Shown piece by piece: positions 18,800 through 26,476 of a stretch of 26,476 bases of DNA. Source of the stretch: Folioceros fuciformis. Taxonomy: Eukaryota; Anthocerotophyta; Anthocerotopsida; Anthocerotales. A program made the position numbers and the translations under genes. The stretch covers positions 1 through 26,476 of the forward strand of contig JBNGIO010006467.1 of the NCBI GenBank assembly GCA_049999805.1. The letters are read 5' to 3'. The notes under the pieces were generated by a model that saw only the letters and a list, made by a program, of their open reading frames with translations, made no database searches and was not told the DNA's origin. Position 1 is the first letter of the stretch, and every line of letters starts with the position of its first letter.

Positions 18800-18817
18800 T
18801 GGTGCCGTTGCCGGGGA
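18800..18817 (+). promoter_or_regulatory. gypsy-2 primer-binding site (Asp tRNA)
   Basis: TGGTGCCGTTGCCGGGGA differs by one base from the TGGCGCC version complementary to plant Asp tRNA, the primer used by many plant Ty3/gypsy elements. Confidence 0.9.
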
Positions 18818-18894
18818 GTGACATTGCTGTCAAGGTTGCGAGAGGACTGACCTGGATAGGGGACTGTACAAAGGGAATGTGGCAGGGTTGATGG

Positions 18895-20013
18895 ATGCCC
18901 TGCATAGGAGCTGAAGATTTCAACTCTAGCTTTGAAGGGGGAGCTCAAGCTCAAGTAAGGAGGCAGCAGCAAGTATTGGAGCGTGAGCAAAGAGTAGTGA
19001 AGAGGGAGCTAAGGAGGGCACAGCCACGGCATACACTAGAGAGGAGGAGGAGAGGGGCAAGCAACCAGCAGATCTTGGGGGAATCAATCACGTTGGAACA
19101 AGACCCTCAACTTTCAGCTATTGGGGGGAGGCCTAATCCAGGGCAACCTCATCCAAGTCTGCTCCTTGGTCTTCATCCTAGACTGATGCAGGTGATTAGG
19201 AGTGCAGGGGCTGAAGGATTCAGCAACATCAGCCCAACTCCAGTTGTTGGAGCTGCTGGATCCGCAACTGCAGTGGTGAGTGCAGGCACCATGGCGGCCC
19301 CAGCTGTTGCAATGTCCACCAAGCAGTTGTACCCCTTGTATGGGGAGAAGAAGGGGTATGAGGACCCGGATGAATTTGTGGAGAGGTTTGAGCAGCTGAC
19401 CCTTGCTAACCAAGAATCAGCGGATGCACAGCGCATCCAATTGTTCTATGGTGTACTGCGTGGAGGGCCTGCCAAGTGGTACAGGAGAGAGTACCTCAAG
19501 GTTGGCACATTTCCAGCAACTTTTGATGTGTTGAAGAGGGCCTTTTGTGAGCGGTTCAGGGGGATAGACGTAGAGGGCTATGTGCTGTCCAAGCTAGAGG
19601 CCTTGAGGAGGAGGAGGAAGGAGACCTTGCAGGCCTATGTGGAGAGGTTCCACAGCCTGCGGGATCGCTGTGGACCTCATTCAGACTTACAAGCCATTAC
19701 GTGGTTCACTGGAGGCTTAGGATCGAGGATGGGGGGCCATGTGAAATTGTTCGCAGAAAAAGATGTGGACGGGGCTATAAGAGCAGCCCTCAATTATGAG
19801 GAGTCTCATCCGTGGGGCAAAGGGAGATCCAAGAAGGAGAAGGAGAGAGTGAGGGAGAAGGACAAGAAGAAGAACATGCCTAGGAAGGGGAAGAAGAAGA
19901 GGGAGTCATCTTCCTCGGATGAAGATTCCTCCGAGGAGAGCGATTCTTCAGAAGAATCAGCAGCAGAGACCTCTTCATCTTCAGCAGGGGATAGCCTAGA
20001 GGAGGAGTCCTAG
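18895..20013 (+). pseudogene. gypsy-2 Gag, capsid part
   Basis: From the ATG at 18895. The N-terminal third is Gln/Arg- and then Ala/Gly-rich. The conserved retrotransposon Gag domain follows (LYPLYGEKKGYEDPDEFVER, GGPAKWYRREYLKVGTF, ERFRGIDVEGYVLSKLEAL, LQAYVERFHSLRDRC). A Lys-rich then Ser/Glu-rich tail (KKEKERVREKDKKK, SSSSDEDSSEESDSSEES) leads to TAG at 20011-20013. The same frame continues open after the stop. Gag would package element RNA in a virus-like particle. Confidence 0.9.
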
Positions 20014-21243
20014 GAGGATGAGGCTGTCAAGAAAAGACTGAAGAAGAAGGAGAAAGAGGTGGCTAGGCGGAAGAAGGAAGCAAGGAAGGCAAAGGATCTA
20101 CCCAAGGCCAAGCAAGAGGTGGCTAGTGCCAAGAGGGAGGTGGAGCAGGTCAAGAAAGAGGTTGAGGCTGCAGCCAAGAAAGTGGAGCAGCAGGAGTCCA
20201 AGATGGAGGAGATGATGAGCAAGTTTGAGAAGTTTCACCTCCATGTTGTCAAGGAACATGAGAGAAGGAGGGCTGCAACTAGTGGCAGGGCTAACTTGTT
20301 TTGCTCCATTTGTGGTGAGCAAGGCCACACCAAGACCCATTGTCAAGGGGCGAAGGTGCATTTGCTGGCTTGTGAAGGGGAAGAAGAGGAGTGGTCGGTG
20401 GAGGACTCCTACCAAATTCAGGAGTTTTCCCAAGGGCAGCAATATTCCAAGACAGCCCATCCTTCCATTCTTCGAAATCCTATGGGCACGGGAGGTCGTA
20501 GCAACCAGGTGGGGAGAGTTGCTGGTCAAGCAGCAGGGGTTGTCCAATGCTATAATTGTCGAGGATTTGGACACTATGCCAACAGCTGTCCATCAGCAAC
20601 TAGGCAGGCCAATGAAGACTACGATAGGTTGTGCCAGGACTGCAAACAGCAGGGGCACGTGGCGGGCAGCGTGCTTTGTCAGAACCCTAGGAAGAGCGTG
20701 AGGATTGCTCAGCCAGCGGTGACAAGGGTGTTGCAAGCAGCACCTCAAGGGGCTGCAACGGCCATGCACGTGGAGGATGCCCTCATGGCTGTTTGGGAGG
20801 AGGCCGAGGCCAAGGTGCTTAAGGGGCTAGAAGGGCTGGACAACACTAAGGAGGGTTATTATGGGGAGGCTGCAGCCATGGCGGTATGTACTCGCAGTGG
20901 GAAGAGAAGGGGAAGGCAGCGGGGTGCCAAGAAGAAGGGGAAGGAAGTGGAATCTGCTGTAGGATTGGAGGAGGAGAAGGGCACCCCAAATGTGGAGGAA
21001 TCATGTCGGGAGAAGGGAGACCAGGAAGGGCAGACTCCCAAGGAGGAAAAATCAAGGGCTGGAGAGGGAGCAGCCCCAGCAAAGGGGGGAAACCTGGAAT
21101 TTCCTCCAGATGTGAGGGAAGAGGTACTAGACATGATCCAGGAGGAGCTAGATAGGGCAGCAAAGGAGTCAGCACCCGTGGCTGCAAGTCTGCCACCTAG
21201 GGAGGTGGCAGCGATGACCAAAGGCACCAATGGGGCTGTCTAG
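20014..21243 (+). pseudogene. gypsy-2 Gag, nucleocapsid part with three zinc knuckles
   Basis: This continues the capsid frame after TAG 20011-20013. A Lys/Glu-rich predicted coiled coil (about 20030-20260) is followed by CSICGEQGHTKTHC and CYNCRGFGHYANSC, both CX2CX4HX4C, and CQDCKQQGHVAGSVLC, a variant with six residues before the last Cys. One or two knuckles is more usual. A charged linker follows, ending at TAG 21241-21243. There is no credible ATG after the upstream stop, so this is an interrupted piece of one polyprotein. Confidence 0.88.
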
Positions 21244-22107
21244 AAGCCATTTGATTTGGCTGGAGCCATCATGGACCAGCAATTTGCTGTTACCTTTGGT
21301 CAGCTCCTGAAGGATAACCCTAAATATCGACAGCAGGTTCGGAAGGCATTGCAGGAGGGCCAACCCAAGAGAAGGAAGAGGCTACCTAAATCAGGGCCAA
21401 GGTTGTCGGCTCCCATGGTCAACATGGTGTCCATGGTGGACCAAGGACCGGCTGAACTGCAGGTGGAAATTGCAAGTTGTGTGATTAAGAGGGTGCCGCT
21501 GGATACAGGTTCAGGGGTGAATATTATGACGGAGGATACCACCAAGAAACTCAGATTGGAGATCGAGCACACAACCAAGGTCTTGAGGTTGGCCGATATG
21601 TCCAGAATGCAGCCAGTGGGGGAGCTGAGACGGGTAGCCACGACCATAGGGACCATTCCCTACCTTCTCGATTTTGTGGTCATTCAACACAAGGCACCAG
21701 GCTACGACATTTTGCTGGGCAGGACTTGGCTGTATGGATCGAGGTGCAGGCTATCATGGGGAAGGAAGGAGGTGGCTTTCAAACCACCTGAATGGAACCC
21801 CAAGACAAAGGAGGGTAGGATTTGTTTGAGCTGGAGCCGGGATGTCTACCTCAGTGAGACCCCAACGGACACGGAGGGGTACACGTCTGTGGGGGACACA
21901 ACTGATTTGGAGGAGGGGGAAGGGGAAGATAAATTCCCTTTTTCCCACATATCATGGACAGATGAAGAGGAGGACTACCGAAGGTATATTCCTTATACCC
22001 TGAATTGGGTCGAGTGTTTTGGGATCACCTTAGATTGCAACATGGTAGGGGCTGAAGCAGCAAACGTGGAAGGACAGGCTGCTAGAGTTGTTGAAGGGAA
22101 GGGCTAG
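21244..22107 (+). pseudogene. gypsy-2 aspartic protease
   Basis: Same frame as Gag. It includes the catalytic motif VPLDTGSGVNIM and the downstream YDILLGRTWLY flap and helix region of a retropepsin. An acidic linker then runs to TAG at 22105-22107. It would cleave the Gag-Pol precursor. The catalytic Asp is present, but upstream stops prevent normal expression. Confidence 0.88.
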
Positions 22108-22465
22108 GAAAAAGCCTCCCATGCCAAGAGGGGTGTGAAGGAAGGTGAGATGAGGGAAGGGGGCTGTGACCCAAGGTCTGAAGGGCCTGCTGGTGAGGAT
22201 ACAGAGGTCACTAGATTCACCTCCGAAGACCTATTCAGGGAATGGGGAATGAGGGAGGAAGATCCCCGAGAGCCGGAAGAAGGGTTTGGAGTCAGCTCTG
22301 CACCCGTGTAGCGTGAATGGGTGCAGGCTGATGAAATTAAGGATGTAGAGGTGTTGCCGGGCAAGGTGCTGAAGTTTTCCAAACAGCTGGATGCCAAATT
22401 GGAAGGGGGAATGAAGCAACTCCTGGCTGAGTTTATCGATGTGTTTGCCTTTGAGGTGACAAACA
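22108..22465 (+). pseudogene. gypsy-2 linker into reverse transcriptase, cut by copia-2
   Basis: It continues the same frame through a charged linker, TAG at 22309-22311, then LLAEFIDVFAFEVTNM. That corresponds to the conserved LL-EF-DVFAW-segment just before gypsy reverse transcriptase. The frame is broken exactly at the copia-2 LTR start (22466). Confidence 0.85.
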
Positions 22466-22567
22466 TGATGAAATAAGTCTAGATTTAGGGCACTATTCAT
22501 TAGGGCCTCTTAACTTTAATTATCTACCTAGGGTTATTTAGGTAGTTATTAGCTATAGTGGTTATAA

Positions 22568-22647
22568 CCACTTACGGTTACAACCACTTACGGTTACAAC
22601 CACTTACGGCTACAACTACTTATGGTTACAACCACTTATAGTTGTAA
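22568..22647 (+). repeat. five 16-bp tandem repeats in the copia-2 LTR
   Basis: The unit CCACTTACGGTTACAA is repeated five times without spacing, the last two copies diverged, just upstream of the TATA box. Short repeats in this U3 position often act as enhancers in plant copia elements; that role here is inferred from position. Confidence 0.9.
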
Positions 22648-22665
22648 CCGCCCAACTACCTAGCC

Positions 22666-22673
22666 TATATAAA
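22666..22673 (+). promoter_or_regulatory. TATA box of the copia-2 LTR
   Basis: TATATAAA about 20 bases after the 16-bp repeat array and about 80 before the LTR end, consistent with a U3 promoter. Confidence 0.7.
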
Positions 22674-22750
22674 GGCTTGTACTTTACTTCTTATATACAT
22701 TCAATTACATTCTAAGATTTGCATATAAGAGCAAGGCTAGATTTTCATCA

Positions 22751-22762
22751 TGGTATCAGAGC
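22751..22762 (+). promoter_or_regulatory. copia-2 primer-binding site (initiator Met tRNA)
   Basis: TGGTATCAGAGC directly abuts the LTR end, the standard Ty1/copia primer site. Confidence 0.95.
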
Positions 22763-22953
22763 ATCTTGCTCTTCATTATGCAAGTGCAGCTTTAAGCATT
22801 TAAGGAGCGCATCTAGGAGACATCTTTTCCAATCTAGCACCTCGCTAGATGGATTGTGTCTCTTTTATAATTGCTGCTCTCTTATGTTTTCTTCTCATGC
22901 AAATATCTCTTTTCCCATAATGTTCATATGCACTAATTCTTCGTCTCCTCTTT

Positions 22954-23529
22954 ATGGATTTGATTTCTTTTAATAGGAGGAGGCCTAGAATTAGGAAAAG
23001 AAATTGCCCTGCAAGACAACAAGATCAAGTTAGGATTAAGAGCAATAGAAGTTCACAAATTATAGCAAGAGAGATAGATGAGATATCTTCTCGCATAGCT
23101 AACTTCATTGCATCTATTCTAATTTCTAAACCAGACCAAGGGAAGTTGATTAAGCTTGCTAGATGTGATTTGCTAGAAGTATTTAGCCCAATCCATGTTA
23201 AGGCCTTAGAATTAGCTATTCAACATATCCCTAATTTGAGAGCTGGTGCTAACGCTTCTAAATTCTTTTGTCTACAAGGCCAAAATATAGAAACTCACCA
23301 AATTCATGACCTAGATAGAGAATTATCTTCTCTAACAATTCAACATCTTGAATTCAAGAGAAAACTAACAAAACTTGGGGTAAGGGTGTCCAATCTCTCT
23401 AAATTCAAAGATGTGCAGGAGCTTTCTAGTAGGTCATCATCTCCTGATGCAGGTTACCGTGCAAGGGAGGAGTTTCGAGCTTGCAATAGAGAAGATGGAA
23501 AGCTGTACCGCCGAGGCTTAGTCCTCTAG
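22954..23529 (+). CDS. copia-2 extra ORF upstream of gag
   Basis: An intact 191-residue frame from the ATG at 22954 to TAG at 23527, ten bases before the gag ATG and in a different frame. The N-terminus is strongly basic (RRRPRIRKRNCPARQ). A helical middle follows (ISSRIANFIASI, LLEVFSPIHVKALELAI), then a second helical part (LDRELSSLTIQHLEFKRKLT) and a Ser/Arg/Glu-rich tail. It shares motif order with the copia-1 upstream ORF (2310-3053), which supports it as a real element component. I do not recognise a domain. The basic start could bind nucleic acid. Translation of gag would then need reinitiation, leaky scanning or a separate or spliced transcript. Confidence 0.75.
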   Translation: MDLISFNRRRPRIRKRNCPARQQDQVRIKSNRSSQIIAREIDEISSRIANFIASILISKPDQGKLIKLARCDLLEVFSPIHVKALELAIQHIPNLRAGANASKFFCLQGQNIETHQIHDLDRELSSLTIQHLEFKRKLTKLGVRVSNLSKFKDVQELSSRSSSPDAGYRAREEFRACNREDGKLYRRGLVL

Positions 23530-23539
23530 ATCACCTGCT

Positions 23540-24881
23540 ATGGCTGGAGTATCTAATATTGAAGAAGAATTTTCAGCGTCACCAAATACACCCATGATGG
23601 ATCCTTCTGGGAGTTCTAATCATACCTTGATTAATCATTATGGTAACAGCTTCAAAGAGAAGGATAGGTTCAATGGAAAGAATTATTATGTTTGGGCTAT
23701 ACGGATGAAAGGAGCCTTGCGACAACGAGATCTCTGGGACATAGTCGAAGGAAGACTTCCCAGACCCACTGAAAGATTTGAAGTACACCTTCGAACGTCC
23801 TGGGACGTCAAGGACGAGAAGGCACAAGACCTTATCATCAGTGGACTTTCGGAGCAGATGGTGATACAAGTTGGTCATGCAAAGACCTCCCACGACATGT
23901 GGACTCACCTTGCTCAACTCTACTCCTCCATGGATGTTATGAGTATTGTTGCCGCCTCCCGTAATTTCCGCAACCTTCAAATGAAGGAGTCCGATTCCAT
24001 TGAACGCCATATTAGTAATTTCCGACTAGCAAGATCTCAACTTGAGGCTGCAAGTGGCATTCCTGTCCATGAGTTGGAAGCATATGTTATCCTTCTATCA
24101 TCTTTACCGCCGTCTTATAGAGCTTTTGTTACAACTCAAAATGCTGTTCTCCGTAATGCAAGACGTGAGGCAGATGAGAATCCACAAGAAGAAATTAAGC
24201 TCAGCATCGCCGAGCTCATAGGAGCATTGATGCAAGAGGAATCAAGTCGGCGACACTCCAGAACCAATAAGCAACAGGTGATGTTCACTGGAAGGGGTAA
24301 TGGAAGAGGACGAGGCAGAGGCCGAGGTTCCACTTCATATCGACCCCAGACTTCCAATGACAACTCTTGAAGACGAGAGACTTCTTCTTCAACACCTGCT
24401 AAAGGTACCAAGAAGAAAGGCATCATTTGTAATTGGTGCAGAATACCAAACCACCTGGAGAAGGACTGTTACAAGAAGAAAAATGGTGAGCCTAGAAAAG
24501 AGGCTGCGCCTGGAGCTCATATAGCTGTGAAGAAGACATCTTCCACAACACCTTCGGCTCTAACTGTATGTTTGACTTCATCAAAGTCATCAAATCCAAA
24601 CTGGTACTTGGATAGTGGAGCCACTGCACACATCTGTAATAATAGACGTCTGTATCAATCTTATAATTCTGTTACAGGACATCAGAGTGTCTTATTAGGT
24701 GATGATCATAACCTTCCTATTTCTGGTATAGGTTCGATAAAACTCAGATGTTCTTTTGGTCAAATCCTTGTTCTTTCCAATGTTCTTCATGTACCAGCCA
24801 TGTGTAAGAATTTAGTGTCAGCTACTTGTTTATGCATAGAACATAACATACAAGTCATTTTAGATGCAGATAGTTGTCTTC
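23540..24881 (+). pseudogene. copia-2 gag-protease, one nonsense codon, truncated
   Basis: From ATG 23540 (MAGVSNIEEEF). It has the copia Gag domain (FKEKDRFNGKNYYVWAIRMK, IERHISNFRLARSQLEAASG), a Gly/Arg-rich segment, and a TGA at 24368-24370. In the same frame follow a zinc knuckle CNWCRIPNHLEKDC (Asn where Gly is usual) and the protease motif WYLDSGATAHIC, with the rest of the protease up to LDADSCLL. There the frame is cut at about 24882. Only one stop breaks an otherwise open frame of about 447 codons. Confidence 0.88.
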
Positions 24882-25289
24882 TGTGGAGGCAAAACCCCGG
24901 GCACTGATTGCCGACAGGTTCCACCTTTAGTGGCCACACTTATCCCACTGTCGTTGAGACATTGGGTTTCGTTCCCACGAAGGAGCGATGGGGTTCCTTG
25001 CTGCTGTGGATGGAGGGTCGGACTTGATCGACTCGATGATGGATTCGAGGGCTCCCCTCCAGCTCTGATCAGGCGTAGGACAGGCCTCGCTGTCCGGCGG
25101 TCAGCTGCACCTCTCTCGGTGCCCACAAACTCACTCCAGTCACTACAACGACCCTAACCTCTCAGATCTGTGACTTCCCTCACTCACTTCACTCACTCTC
25201 TTACTCCAGCACCAACACCAACAACTACGAGCAACCAGCAACGACACCACTACCTTCTACACTTCCCTACGGACTCCTCCTACCCGGCA

Positions 25290-25389
25290 NNNNNNNNNNN
25301 NNNNNNNNNNNNNNNNNNNNNNNNNNNNNNNNNNNNNNNNNNNNNNNNNNNNNNNNNNNNNNNNNNNNNNNNNNNNNNNNNNNNNNNNN
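25290..25389. other. 100-base assembly gap
   Basis: Exactly 100 N, a conventional unknown-size scaffold gap, so the true spacing here is not known. Confidence 0.99.
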
Positions 25390-25566
25390 GAACACACTCC
25401 CCTCTTGGGTATCTCCTCCCCACAACCTTACCAGACACCATGAGACATGGCCGGCCTACAACACTTGACCAAGCAAGGAACAAGAGTGGACAGGTTGAGA
25501 GAAAGACACACCCTTTACAATCAAGAGCTAGGGGCAAGCCCCTACACCCTGGTCATTACACCTTGT

Positions 25567-25730
25567 GATCCTACCAGACACTATACAACCGGCAACACGC
25601 TGCCCGCGATCCTACCAGACACTGTACAGTCGGCAACACGCTGCCCGCGATCCTACCAGACACTGTACAGCCGGCAACACACGGCTTGCGATCCTACCAG
25701 ACGTTGCACAGCCGGCAACACACTGCAGGT
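25567..25730. repeat. four 41-bp tandem repeats
   Basis: Units begin GATCCTACCAGAC at 25567, 25608, 25649 and 25690 and contain GCCGGCAACAC. The first three are nearly identical and the fourth is diverged. Confidence 0.93.
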
Positions 25731-26420
25731 CCTAGACCAAGCAGGGACAGACCACAAGAGCTCAAGAAGAGAGGACCTCCAAGAGCTCACAAAGAGATAG
25801 ACTGGCTCCCAAAAGTGAATGACTCCTTCTTCCTACAGGCTCACCTGATCTTATAGGAGCCTCTCTCTCTCTGACTTCACCTCTCTCTAACTTGAGAAAT
25901 ATTATTTTAATAGCCTATCCGGCTGTCACCAGCCACTTATTTAGACTTCTAGCACAACCTGCCACCAATGAGCTTCTGGCCCTACCACCACAAGGATCTA
26001 CCACCTCTTAGACTATCCACAGACTTCGGAGGATGTCCGATCTTCAAAGATCTGCGAACGCCGCCTCTTCCTTGCTGGATGGTCGCCCGCTAGTCTTCCC
26101 CTGCAACTGTTCACCCTTGGTGGCTGAGCCAGCCTCTAGGGGAGGAGCATGAGCAATGGGAAAGATAGAGAAGAGGTGGGATCAGCAGCCGGAACCTAGC
26201 CCGAAAACGGTAGCTTATTCAGCGGGATCAGCTCCCAGCCGAAATGGTTCCTCGGCCATGGAAGGCTGACCCTAGGGTGCTGGGGAAGGCCCTGAACTAA
26301 GAGGAAAAGAAAGCAGGTGAAACGGAGTTGAAATGGAATTTCTAGAATTAAATCCAGAAAAATAGGGAAGAAAATAGAAAAGGGGAAATTAGGAAAATAA
26401 AAAGAAAAGGAATACGGGGG

Positions 26421-26476
26421 TACGTATACGGTATACGTATCAATACGTATTAAATACGTATCTAAACCGTATAAAA
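26421..26476. repeat. TACGTA-rich palindromic tract
   Basis: Repeated TACGTAT and ATACGTAT motifs, with CGGTATACG and ACCGTAT variants, at the end of the window. This is AT-rich and self-complementary, following an A/G-rich stretch. Confidence 0.75.

Larger units (their letters stand above)
17550..22465 (+). mobile_element. Ty3/gypsy retrotransposon gypsy-2, 5' half
   Basis: Order is LTR (17550-18796), Asp-tRNA PBS (18800-18817), Gag with capsid and three zinc knuckles, then aspartic protease, all in one frame, ending where copia-2 is inserted just before the reverse-transcriptase domain. Its pol and 3' LTR are presumably beyond copia-2, outside the window. The candidate 5-bp target duplication at the left is GCCCC (17545-17549). 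It lies inside an older gypsy reverse transcriptase. Confidence 0.85.
22466..22750 (+). repeat. 5' LTR of copia-2
   Basis: A 285-bp LTR with perfect 8-bp terminal inverted repeats, TGATGAAA and TTTCATCA. The PBS starts at the very next base. It contains a 16-bp repeat array and a TATA box. Confidence 0.93.
22466..24881 (+). mobile_element. Ty1/copia retrotransposon copia-2, 5' part
   Basis: LTR 22466-22750, PBS, an extra ORF, then gag-protease. The candidate target duplication is AAACA at 22461-22465. The element is inserted in gypsy-2 and is cut at about 24882 by another repeat, so integrase, reverse transcriptase and the 3' LTR are not in the window. It resembles copia-1 in layout and Gag sequence but is a different copy or subfamily. 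Confidence 0.9.
24882..26476. mobile_element. unidentified repeat inserted in copia-2, running off the window
   Basis: The copia-2 frame ends abruptly at TGTGGAGGCAAAACC. This resembles an LTR start (gypsy-2's LTR starts TGTGG), with TCTTC at 24877-24881 as a possible target site. The 1.6 kb that follows has no recognisable protein, a CT-rich region, four 41-bp repeats and a TACGTA-rich end. I found no PBS, so if it is an LTR it is longer than 1.6 kb or the element is inverted. The class is undetermined. Confidence 0.45.

Noticed and set aside
18895-22465. TAG codons repaired by RNA editing or a reassigned genetic code
   Set aside because: U-to-C editing that removes stops is known in organelles of some non-seed plants, not nuclear retrotransposons. 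The host gene at 9241 ends in TAG at 13885-13887, so TAG works as a normal stop here.

Overview
Overview. This looks like a nuclear segment of a land plant with a large, retrotransposon-rich genome. The evidence is nested Ty1/copia and Ty3/gypsy elements with plant-type primer-binding sites (initiator-Met and Asp tRNA). A homosporous fern or another non-seed plant would fit, but the species cannot be fixed from sequence alone. I saw no bacterial-style operons, tRNA, rRNA or CRISPR arrays. Assembly gaps lie at 227-236, 2071-2080 and 25290-25389.

Left flank (1-4241). A minus-strand copia element (copia-1, off the left edge to 3624) has its 5' LTR at 3394-3624 and the start of its 3' LTR at 1-64. 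Its internal part holds an extra upstream ORF, a gag-protease region and part of an integrase, but no reverse transcriptase or RNase H, so it is a deletion derivative. It sits against a Ty3/gypsy RNase H-integrase remnant (3625-4241).

Repeat and foldback zone (4242-8522). Repeat A (4242-6740) is AT-rich, carries a decayed two-exon coding region, and has inverted relatives at 16172-17168. Next comes a foldback-like structure (arms about 6800-7072 and 8275-8522). Its loop holds four 159-bp tandem repeats and a minus-strand coding fragment.

Low-copy gene island (8523-about 15500). The only intact long gene is 9241-13887 (+), an uninterrupted 1548-residue ORF. It encodes a long coiled coil followed by three separate classes of tandem peptide repeat and a basic tail; the family is not recognised. 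Two candidate exons of an unidentified gene follow at 14797-15251.

Right flank (16172-26476). Inverted repeat B abuts a gypsy reverse-transcriptase fragment (17168-17549). That fragment is interrupted by gypsy-2: LTR 17550-18796, PBS, then a 3.57-kb gag-protease frame broken only by four TAG codons. Gypsy-2 is interrupted at 22466 by copia-2 (LTR, PBS, upstream ORF, gag-protease). Copia-2 is interrupted at about 24882 by an unidentified repeat that runs off the window. This is a four-level nest.

Main points. Both copia elements carry a related ORF between the PBS and gag, which is unusual for Ty1/copia. Eight of the nine premature stops I could place in the retroelement frames are TAG. The repeat-rich coiled-coil gene sits between inverted copies of one repeat family, which could be chance or could mark a very large composite element.
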